From Carnegiea gigantea (lineage: Eukaryota; Streptophyta; Magnoliopsida; Caryophyllales; Cactaceae): a stretch of 64,000 nucleotides of DNA. Both the position numbers and the translations under genes were made by a program. Under the pieces are notes generated by a model. The model saw only the letters and a program-made list of their open reading frames with translations. It was not told where the DNA came from and did not search any database. The stretch covers positions 1 through 64,000 of the forward strand of contig JAKOGI010002443.1 of the NCBI GenBank assembly GCA_029747015.1, in the 5' to 3' direction. Shown piece by piece: positions 23,335 through 32,033 of this stretch (its first letter is position 1; every line of letters begins with the position of its first letter).

Positions 23335-24494
23335 TGATGCAGAGCAAGTTCCGAACTTAGGCTTACCTTCACTAATAAAGGTCTTGGCCCAAGGTGGCCC
23401 AATATTGACCCTAAGTTAAGGACTAGGTCCCCCGAGGTCAATATCGGCTTAGGGCCCTTAAGAAGGTCCAAGTATGGTTAGGATATGTGGTTGGATAATT
23501 AGTAACCCTAACTAAGGAGCTAATCACGTAGTTATCCCAAAATCACCTTTATTAGCTCATTTTCAGTTTCTAAGTAGAATAATTTACTTCATTTCTAGCT
23601 CATTTTTTACCTAGAAAAAGAGCTCTAATTTCCATAAATTATACATGGATGGAAATCCCCATATGCCTATGTTCTAACAAGTCTTGAATTGCCCCCAAAT
23701 TCCAAGTATTGAGAAAGTTATGGGCTAAGTACTGAGCAAGGGCCGGGCCAGGACTAGAAAATGCATGGTTCTAATTATAAGCTCAATTAAGGAGGTTGTG
23801 ATTGTAATTTTAGGGATTAATTAGCATGGGCTGATTCTTCACACACAAGGGCAAAGTTGACAAGTGGCACTACCTCATTTGGAAAAGCAGAGCCTACTTA
23901 AGACTCTCTAAAAGATGGAGGATGAATCCTGGAAAAATATAACTCATAGTTATTGTAATTATCTTAAGCACACTTAATTTATTTTCTTTGGATATTTTGC
24001 AAGCCTCCTATTAGCCCACTTGCCACACTAATATACAGCTAATTCCCGCTCTTATTAGGTATTTACGGACCCAGTTGCTTCTATGAAAAATCAAATTTAA
24101 TGAATGATATGAGAGCTTGAAGCTTGGTTTTTCTCTAAATATCAAATTCTTTATCTCTCTTAGGAGGGTGGTGATTTGAGTCTTGCCTTTAACCTAATAC
24201 TTGAAGCTAAGGCTTTAGAGGGTTAGAGGGTGGGTTGATTTAATCTAGGTATTGGTTTAACCTTTAGCCTAAATGTATCCTCTTTGATTTATCTCTTAGT
24301 TACATTTTTTAAGAATTGATTAATCTCCAATCGTGGTTTTTCTTCAAATTAGGGATTTTTTTCTTTTGGTTCATCTTTGGAAAGATTGGTTTTTAACCTC
24401 CATTGAGCTCACGTCCAAGGATTTCACACCTTTATTTGAACTACTGGAACTCAATCTGCTTCAATTGATATCAGAGCAAGTCTGTTCCGCATCA
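23335..24494 (+). repeat. 3' LTR of nested gag-only element
   Basis: It begins TGATGCAGAGCAAG and ends TTCCGCATCA, followed directly by the CCAAG duplication. By eye it differs from the 5' LTR by well over 5 percent, so the insertion is old. Confidence 0.9.
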
Positions 24495-24499
24495 CCAAG

Positions 24500-25042
24500 C
24501 AACCATTGACAGAGTAAGTAAGATACAAGTACGTGTTAGGAATGCCTGAAGCTTACAAGCTAGATGTCTTGATCAAAGAAGGGACTATTAGAGTTCCAAG
24601 CCTAGATAAAGCATTTCGTAAGATATCATCATGAGGGGGGATCAAAGGTTCAAGGTCAAAGGAAACTAAGTGTAGGTATATTGGGCCTCATGAAGTGATT
24701 AAAAAGCTAACTTAGTAGCTTATACATTTGCTTTATTATCTAAATGCAAGCATGTACGTATTCCAAATTTTACATCCCAGAAAGGATGTGTTAAACTTAA
24801 CTCATGCCATTTGGCAAGAACCTCTAGAAATTGATGACAACCTACTTTATAAGGAGCTTGCCATGCAAATATTGAATTATAAAGTTAATCAGTCTTGCAA
24901 TAAAAGCTTCCCCCTAGTCAAATCCTACGAGTTGGTCATACCTCATCAGGAGTCACATGGAAATGCTCGATGTGAAGTAGACCTAAGAGCTCTTTCATAT
25001 TTACAAGTTCTAAGGATGAAACTCACTTTAAAGGGGGAAGAC
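24500..25042 (+). pseudogene. Gypsy pol C-terminus (chromodomain region) and polypurine tract
   Basis: Plus-strand frames show CRYIGPHEVIKKL (the family's RFIGPFEI block after integrase), then in 24,728-25,084 YVFQILHPRKDVLNLTHAI, EPLEIDDNLLYKE and QILNYKVNQ followed by FPLVKSYEL. This matches the integrase tail and the start of the chromodomain-like segment (the family's IPLVKVLWRNH) of chromovirus pol. The chromodomain would steer integration to particular chromatin. Frame breaks are present upstream. The sequence ends in AAAGGGGGAAGA, the polypurine tract, one base before LTR 2. Confidence 0.8.
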
Positions 25043-27303
25043 TGCAACAGCCTGAATGTCACACATGTTAATTACCTTATTTAATGTTAAATCAACAAAG
25101 TTGAGCGCCACATTTCAATTCAACATTTAAAATATTTACGTAATTTCAGGTTGTGATGACAAAGTGGCATCAAAATAAGACCTAATCATGCTTTATATAA
25201 AGCAGTTCATAATGTGTAAATAAATTATTAAACAAGCAAATAAATAAATAAAAAATTTAAATTAAATTAGCCCTTTTATGAAAATGGGTAAAAATTGTAA
25301 TTTTTTAAAAACAAATATAATTTGCCTACCTAGGCTACGTCTAGAAAACAACAATTTAGGTAAATGAGGTAGAATAAATACAAGGAATGCAATAGTTAAT
25401 AAGGGCTAATCTTATGGTCTTCTTGTAACCAAATTAGTAAGACCCTAGAAATAGTTCAAATATTAACCCTAAACAATTACAAGCTAGAAAAGAAATTTTA
25501 TTTTGGTGAACAAAATAAAAAAATTTATAAAAGTAGCAAGATTTTTGAAAGGAAGGGGAATTAAAGTTTTTAGAGACCAAAAAGAAAATTATGTCATTTC
25601 TCTTTCCACTCCCCCCAAATTAACCGACATACCCCCCCTTTTAATTAAATTAGCTTCCCCCCCCCCCCAAAATTATCCTGCCTAGACCAACCCCCCAACT
25701 CTTTCCTCCCTTATGCCTGCTTTACACCTTTACACCAGTAGCCACTTCATCGCCAGTAGTCTCCGTGCCACCCCGTTGCCAACAACCATGCCACCCTGGC
25801 GTCGGGCTGCGCTACCACCACCTCTTTTACCCTTTTTCTTGAGTTGTTTCTTCTTTTGGGTATTTGTAAGGTGACTTCTATGACTCCTTCAATTGTTTCC
25901 ATTATTTAGGACTTGATTTAGTTAGAAATCACATCTGTTAGCATTATGTGATGGTAATTTGGTGCAAATTCGAAGGTTTCAATGATGGACTTTAGTGATG
26001 GGAAGATATTTATGTTATGGGTGCCGATGGAAAAATGAGTTTGTGGATTTTGGTTGTGCTTTTGTGAATGAAAGTCCAAGTGGCTTAATTGAGTTGGCAT
26101 ATATGGATCTTGTCGTGAATTTAATGAACTGACGATGGGTATATGGGTATGGAGTTTTGGCCATTAACGAGTTGAAGAGAAAGAAGAGGGACTTGAGGTG
26201 TGGAGGTAGAAGGAAAAGTAAATGAATAAATAGGGCATGTGTGATAAAAGAAGGGCTTAAAGAAATGGATAATAATAACAATACTTATAATATTAGAAAT
26301 AATAATAATAATACAGAAAGAGATTTAATAATGAGTTCAATCAGATAACAATTGGGGAGTCAGTCATCAAGAAAATTACCAAGCAAAATTGTAAATCATT
26401 TACATTTTTATAATAAAAATAAAAAAACTATTTAAATCGTACTGATAATGAAAGATCAATTTAAAGTAGAGGCGAGACTACGTTCATTGTCATTGAGCCG
26501 TAAACAAATATTTTACAAGAGAAAAGGGAGAAATTTTAAATTCAGGTACATTCATTACATGTAGCCTTCAAAAGTTCTTATGTTTTTCATAAACGCCATG
26601 TCTCATAACATATAATTATTTAATGAAGTATTATTTTGCCATATAATCTAGTGGACCCACCAATTATCAATTATCAGGACTTATGCCCTTCAATTGACTT
26701 ACACAGCCTCAAGTCACGTTATCCAATCGGTTTGGCAAGTGTACACTCATTCCATGATTGTAGTATTTATATGAGCTCATCAATTTGGTTTCCACTTTCA
26801 GATAGTTACCGGTAATAGTTTTGAAATTATTTTATCTCTCCTTACTTCCGATCAAAAATGAATGGAAATGTGCACGCTCACTGAAAAATAATTTTCTGTG
26901 TTTACAATATAGGAGTGAATGTATTGAGCTTTGGCTCACATTTGAATATTTTTTGTATTTTATATTTGAGGTAAATAAATTATGAAATCCTTACCTGGCA
27001 ACACCAAAGAGGTGGGAGATAGTAAATGACGTCTAGACAAGCTCACAGTGACTTTTCATACGGTCAAGGCTCATTGGAACGCAAGCTGTGTAGATCACTG
27101 AGCTTTCAGTTGAGTTTGGGAGTGTACCAATGTGCTCTATTAGTTGTTACGTAAGCAAAAACACGTTATATTGTTTAGTAAATTAACCAAACCTCATCCT
27201 TTCTAGGACGAAGGTAACGCCCCAGTCATAGCACTTTCGTTGAGTAATTTCTAATGATCAATCAATTAAAGCTAATACGGAAATTAAGGGTTGGGGCGTT
27301 ACA
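25043..27303 (+). repeat. Gypsy LTR 2, left arm
   Basis: It starts TGCAACAG (TGTAAT in the right-arm copy) right after a polypurine tract and ends GGGGCGTTACA. The part from about 25,313 to the end appears identical to the right-arm copy, unlike the surrounding sequence. The short frames at 25,503, 25,918 and 26,015 lie inside the LTR and occur again, residue for residue, in the right arm; they are not genes. Confidence 0.88.
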
Positions 27304-27306
27304 GTG

Positions 27307-27320
27307 TGGTATCAGAGCCC
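27307..27320 (+). promoter_or_regulatory. Primer-binding site after the 3' LTR
   Basis: TGGTATCAGAGCCC lies three bases after LTR 2 and is followed by AGGTTTTAAGGTCACTGTGA. A primer site belongs after a 5' LTR. Its presence here shows that LTR 2 also served as the 5' LTR of another copy, now reduced to a leader, so the elements were in tandem. Confidence 0.85.
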
Positions 27321-27344
27321 AGGTTTTAAGGTCACTGTGAGCTA

Positions 27345-27997
27345 TACGTTGTTGATTATTCATATTTTATATATAATTTTATCCTTCATTTCACCTACTT
27401 TTAAATCTTTGAAATATATTTTATGAGTAAATGATGCATATTTTATGTGATTTTCAGGTAGAAATAAATTTGGCAAAATTGATTAATTTTGCTAGGATCT
27501 TCCACATGACTAATGCATAGAGTCCAAGCCCAAGAGAAAGAAAAAAAGAAAACAAGAAGCTTCAACAGTTTGGGCTTGACTTTGGCGGCCCAATTCGCCA
27601 GCCCCTTCCAACTTACCCTCCTCCTCCCAAACTCTGGCTGGGCCTGTCTAGCTAGCCGATCAGTAGCACCTAGGGCCTCGTCTAGTGCCCCACCCTCTTT
27701 CTCTCTCATCAGCCTGTGTGGACTTGTTCAGCTGCAGCCCAGACGGAGCCCAGTCTATCTCTTCTCACCTCTTTTCCTCTAGCTTGGCTGCTTTCCAATG
27801 ATCCAATTCTAGCAACCCAGCGCACGTTGCTTTCCTCCTCTCTACCTCTCCTTCCATCTGGGGCTTGTGTGCTTTGATGCCCAGTCTGCCTTCCCATCTG
27901 CGCCTAGCCCCCAAGCCTACCTCCAGCCTCTCCCATTCTTGCATGGCCTGATCTCTACGGCCCAGTTCTGCTACTTCATTTTGCCAAGTGTTTGATT
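27345..27997 (+). other. Leader-like segment with GC-rich block, left arm
   Basis: After the leader motif shared with 18,639, the sequence diverges and rises in GC content at about 27,560-27,960, with many GGCCCA-type motifs. Frames are open on both strands (27,513-27,782 plus; 27,443-27,897 minus) but match no family I know, and they are not conserved in the right-arm copy, which has indels. I regard the block as untranslated leader or captured non-coding DNA. Confidence 0.45.
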
Positions 27998-28975
27998 TTC
28001 CATAGAAGCTAATTTTAACCTAGTCAAAGCTAACTAATTTTGGTTAATTGTTAGCTAAAAACTAGCCTTTTTTCATGCATCATAACAGCTAACAATTAAT
28101 TGAAAACTAATTTTCATTACTTTTTGGGCATCAAAAGGGGTTGAATTTTCACAATAAAAGGGGACAAGGTCGAGGCAAATGGAGACACTCATTCATTCAT
28201 TTATTCTTTCTCCCATTCTCTCATTTTCCATCTTCTATTTTTCAAGAGAATATTTTATAAGACAAAATCATTTGGACTGAGCGGTTTAGAAGAAAAATAA
28301 GCTTTGTTGGCTACTTGTCTCTTTCTTCTCATCTCATTTGTGAGTCAAATTTGAGAGTGTATGCTTAATTAGTTTTGTAATTGAGTACAAAAGTTTGGAC
28401 ATATGAAGTGAAATATACCAACTTCAATAGTATTTTGACTAACTATGGCCGGCTAAACTACTCATTTCTAGGATTAGAATGGTTCCTTGATAATTATATT
28501 ATTTTTTGCTAATTTCTTTTGGGGTAATTTTTGTCTCTTTGGTTGCACAATTTTGAGCTTAAACTTGATTATAATCTATTTATGCATTTTAATACTATTG
28601 TTTATTCATATTGATTACAATAGTTCAATTTGCTATCTGAAATGAATATTAGACCTTGTAGGCTAATATGACATTATGCAATTGGACTTAAAATTATAAT
28701 TGTTACAATTGAATAATTATACTAGAAGTTAGATGAGCTATGTCTAAATGAATGACCCATGCTAAACCTCTTTAAATTTTCAACTCCACGAAATGGACCA
28801 TAAAGTCTCGTTTAGTTTTCCCTCCTTTATAAAAGATCAAATTACAACTCTGTACCCCTTGGTTACACGTTACGTAACCAAAACAAATTAAAGGGGGAGT
28901 TTTTTTTTTCCCCCACATAATAAGCATGGCAAAATAAACAAACCTGACCTAAACATACAACATAGCTTACTAAAT
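27998..28975 (+). repeat. Core repeat unit A (978 bp)
   Basis: First of two direct units in the left arm. The unit begins at the TTCCA before GCTAATTTTAACCTAG and ends before the same phrase at 28,976. Landmarks include GGCATCAAAAGGGGTTGAA, ATGGAGACACTCATTCATTC, TATGGCCGGCTAAA and a T10/C5 homopolymer junction at about 28,897-28,915. No coding frame is recognisable. Unit D in the right arm is exactly the same length. Confidence 0.9.
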
Positions 28976-29413
28976 TTCCACATGAGCTCATTTTAACCTA
29001 GTCAAAGCTAACTAATTTTGGTTTATTGTTGGCTAAAGAGTAGCCTTTTTTCATGCATCATAACAGCTAACAATTAATTGAATAATTTTCATTACTTTTT
29101 GGGCATCAAAAGGGGTTGAATTTTCACAATAGGCAAATGGAGACACTCATTCATTCATCCATTCTTTCTCCCATTCTCTCATCTTCGATCTTCTATTTTT
29201 CTAGACAATATTTTGTAAAACAAAATCATTCAGACTGAGCGGTTTAGAAGAAAAATAAGCTTTGTTGGCTATCTGTCTCTTTCTTCTCATCTCATTTGTG
29301 AGTCAAATTTGAGAGTGTGTGCTTAATTCGTTTTGTAATTGAGTACAAAAGTTTGGATATAGGAAGTGAAATATACCAACTTCAATAGTATTTTGACTAA
29401 CTATGGCCGGCTA
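28976..29413 (+). repeat. Core repeat unit B (truncated, 438 bp)
   Basis: Second direct copy of the unit, matching the first 440 or so bases of unit A with scattered changes and small deletions (for example the loss of AAAGGGGACAAGGTCG). It stops at ACTATGGCCGGCTA, where it is joined to unit C in the opposite orientation. Confidence 0.9.
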
Positions 29414-29930
29414 AGCTATGTTGTATGTTTAGCTCGGGTTTGTTTATTTTGCCATGCTTATTGTTTGAAAAAAAAAAAAGAAAACTCCCCCTTTTAATTT
29501 GTTTTGATTACATAACATGTAACCAAAGGTTACAGAGTTGTAATTTGGTCTTTTCTAAAGGAGGGAAAAGCTAAACGAGACTTTATGGTCCTTTTCGTGG
29601 AGTTGAAAATTTAAGGAGGTTTAGCATGGATCATTCATTTAGACATAGCTCATCTAACTTCTAGTATAATTATTCAATTGTAACAATTATAATTTTAAGT
29701 CCAATTGCATAATGTCATATTAGCCTACAAGGTCTAATATTCATTTTAGATAGCAAATTAAACTATTGTAATCAATATAAATAAACAATAGTATTAAAAT
29801 GCATAAATAGATTATGATCAAGTTTAAGCTCAAAATTGTGCAACCAAAGAGGCAAAAATTACCCCAAAAGAAATTAGCAAAAAATAATATTATTATCAAG
29901 GAACCATTCTAATCCTAGAAATGAGTACTT
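29414..29930. other. Spacer of the giant inverted repeat
   Basis: The only part of the 31.9 kb palindrome without a mirror at the same symmetry position. In a folded transcript or cruciform it would be the loop. It is the distal half of repeat unit C. Confidence 0.88.
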
Positions 29931-30387
29931 TAGCCGGCCATAGTTAGTTAAAATACTATTGAAGTTGGTATATTTCACTTCATATGTCCAAACTTTTGTA
30001 CTCAATTACAAAACTAATTAAGCACACACTCTCAAATTTGACTCACAAATGAGATGAGAAGAAAGAGACAAATAGCCAACAAAGCTTATTTTTCTTCTAA
30101 ACCGCTCAGTCCAAATGATTTTGTCTCATAAAATATTCTCTAGAAAAATAGAAGATAGAAGATGAGAGAATGAGGCAAAGAATGGATGAATGAATGAGTG
30201 TCCCCATTTGCCTTAACCTTGTCCCCTTTTATTGTGAAAATTCAACCCCTTTTGATGCCCAAAAAGTAATGAAAATTAATTTCAATTAATTGTTAGCTGT
30301 TATGATGCATGAAAAAAGCCTAGTCTTTAGCTAACAATTAACCCAAATTAGTTAGCTTTGACTAGGATAAAATTAGCTCATGTGGAA
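29414..30387 (-). repeat. Core repeat unit C (974 bp, inverted)
   Basis: The unit runs on the minus strand. Its outer part (29,931-30,387) pairs with unit B. Its inner part (29,414-29,930) has no partner in B and forms the 517 bp spacer of the giant palindrome, although it is homologous to the distal halves of units A and D. It carries an A12 run near 29,469 where unit D has a G12 run. Confidence 0.9.
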
Positions 30388-31365
30388 ATTTAGTAAGCTA
30401 TGTTGTATGTTTAGCTCGGGTTGGTTTATTTTGCCATGCTTATTGTTTGGGGGGGGGGGAGGACTCCCCCTTTAATTTGTTTTGGTTACGTAACTTGTAA
30501 CAAAGGGTTATAGAGTTGTAATTTGGTCTTTTATAAAGGAGGGAAAACTAAACGAGACTTTATGGCGCATTTCGTGGAGTTGAAAATTTAAGGAGGTTTA
30601 GCATGGATCATTCTCTTGGACATAACTCATCTAACTTCTGGTATAATTATTCAATTGTAACAATTATAATTTTAAGTCCAATTGCATAATGTCATATTAG
30701 CCTACAAGGTCTAATATTCATTTGAAATAGCAAATTAAACTATTGTAATCAACACGAATAAACAATAGTATTAAAATGCATAAATAGATTAAGATCAAGT
30801 TTAACCTCAAAATTGTGCAACCAAAGAGACAAAAATTACCCCAAAAGAAATTAGCCAAAAAAAATATTATTATCAAGGTACCATTCTAATCCTAGAAATG
30901 AGTAGTTTAGCCAGCCATAGTTAGTCAAAATACTATTGACGTTGGTATATTTCACTTTCTATGTCCAAACTTTTGTACTCAATTATAAAACTAATTAAGC
31001 ACACACTCTCAAATTTGACTCACAAATGAGATGCGAAGAAAGTGACAAATAGCTAAGAAAGCCTATTTTTCTTCTAAACCGCTCAGTCCAATTGATTTTG
31101 TCTTACAAAATATTCTCTAGACAAATAGAAGATGGAAGATGAGAAAATGGGAGAAAGAATGGATGAATGAATGAGTGTCTCCATTTTCCTTAACCTTGTC
31201 CCCTTTTATTGTGAAAATTCAACCCCTTTTGATGCCCAAAAAGTAATGAAAATTAATTTTCAATTAATTGTTAGCTATTATGATGCATGAAAAAGGGCTA
31301 GTCTTTACCTAACAATTAACCAAAATTAGTTAGCTTTGACTAGCATAAAATTGGCTCATGTGGAA
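30388..31365 (-). repeat. Core repeat unit D (978 bp, inverted)
   Basis: Full-length unit on the minus strand, the mirror of unit A. It has a G12 homopolymer at about 30,449-30,460. It ends against TCAAACACTTGGC, the mirror of the sequence before unit A. Confidence 0.9.
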
Positions 31366-32016
31366 AATCAAACACTTGGCAAAATGAAGCAGCAGAACTG
31401 GGCCACAGAGGCTGGATGTAGGCTTGGGGGCTAGGCACTGATGGGAAGGCAGACTCGACGTTAAAGCACACAAGGCCCAGACGGAGGGAGAGGTAGAGAG
31501 GAGGAAAGCAACGTGTGCTGGGTTGCTAGAATTGGCTCGTTGGAAAGCGGCCAAGCTAAAGAAAAAGAGGTGAGAAGGAGACAGACTGGGCTCCGTCTGG
31601 GCTGCTGCTGAATAGGCCCACACTGGTTGATGAGAGAGAAAGAGGGTGGCGCTAGACCAGGCCCTGGGTGGTGCTGATGGGCCGGCTAGACAGGCCCAGC
31701 CGAAGTCTGGGAGGAGGAGGGTAAGCTGGAAGGGGCTGGCGAATAGGGCCGCCAAAGTCAGGCCCAAACTGTTGAAGCTACTTGTTTTCTTTTTTTCTTT
31801 CTCTTGAGTTTGGACTCTAGGCATTACTCATGTGGAAGATCCTAGCAAAATTGATCAATTTCGCTAAATTTATTTCTACCTGAAAATCACATAAAATATG
31901 CATGATTTACTCATAAAATATATTTCAAAGATTTAAAAGTAGGTGAAATGAAGGATAAAATTATATATAAAATATGAATAATCAACAACGTATAGCTCAC
32001 AGTGACCTTAAAACCT
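31366..32016 (-). other. Leader-like segment with GC-rich block, right arm
   Basis: Mirror of 27,321-27,997. A 164-codon frame is open on the minus strand (31,330-31,824), longer than the left-arm counterpart, but it is of biased composition (Ser, Pro, Leu, Ala), runs into the core repeat and its reading frame is not kept between the arms. I do not call it a gene. Confidence 0.45.
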
Positions 32017-32030
32017 GGGCTCTGATACCA
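32017..32030 (-). promoter_or_regulatory. Primer-binding site, right arm
   Basis: Mirror of the site at 27,307-27,320, with the same TGGTATCAGAGCCC on the minus strand. Confidence 0.85.
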
Positions 32031-32033
32031 CAC

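Larger units (their letters stand above)
20632..24494 (+). mobile_element. Complete gag-only LTR retrotransposon (TR-GAG-like), left arm
   Basis: Two LTRs of 1,145 and 1,160 bp with TGATGC...GCATCA ends flank a 1.56 kb interior with a primer site, a gag remnant and a polypurine tract. The 5 bp CCAAG occurs immediately on both sides (20,627-20,631 and 24,495-24,499), a clean target-site duplication. The interior has no protease, RT or integrase, so the element would rely on another element for movement, like the non-autonomous class described as terminal-repeat retrotransposons with a GAG domain. It inserted into the gypsy interior before the arms were duplicated, since the right arm has the same insertion and the same duplication. 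Confidence 0.9.
16085..27303 (+). mobile_element. Chromovirus-like gypsy element, left arm (with nested element)
   Basis: Two related LTRs in direct orientation (16,085-18,625 and 25,043-27,303) flank an internal region that starts with a primer-binding site and ends in a pol tail and polypurine tract. LTRs of more than 2.2 kb, TGTAAC...GTTACA ends, an initiator tRNA-Met primer and a chromodomain-region tail fit the Tekay/Del group. The interior is mostly decayed and is split by a complete gag-only element at 20,632-24,494. No target duplication is visible because the second LTR is followed by a primer site rather than by flanking DNA. Confidence 0.8.
13680..29413 (+). repeat. Left arm of giant inverted repeat (about 15.7 kb)
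   Basis: The arm is the reverse complement of 29,931-45,626. Paired positions add up to about 59,306-59,337 along the whole length, drifting only by small indels. Matching landmarks include the RTE fragment (14.0-15.3 kb with 44.0-45.2 kb), both gypsy LTRs, the nested gag-only element, the GC-rich block and the core repeats. Most of the arm differs from its partner by several percent; 25,313-27,431 looks identical. Confidence 0.95.

Noticed and set aside
25503..26281. Three frames identical in both arms (also 33,056-33,834) as conserved genes
   Set aside because: They lie inside a gypsy LTR and the nucleotide sequence as a whole is identical there, so protein conservation is not implied.
27998..31365. 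The ~978 bp units as LTRs of a further retrotransposon
   Set aside because: They are directly adjacent, lack TG...CA ends, primer sites and target duplications, so there is no support beyond length.
31330..31824. 164-codon open frame as a host gene
   Set aside because: Biased composition, no domain, overlaps the core repeat, and the frame is not kept in the left-arm copy.
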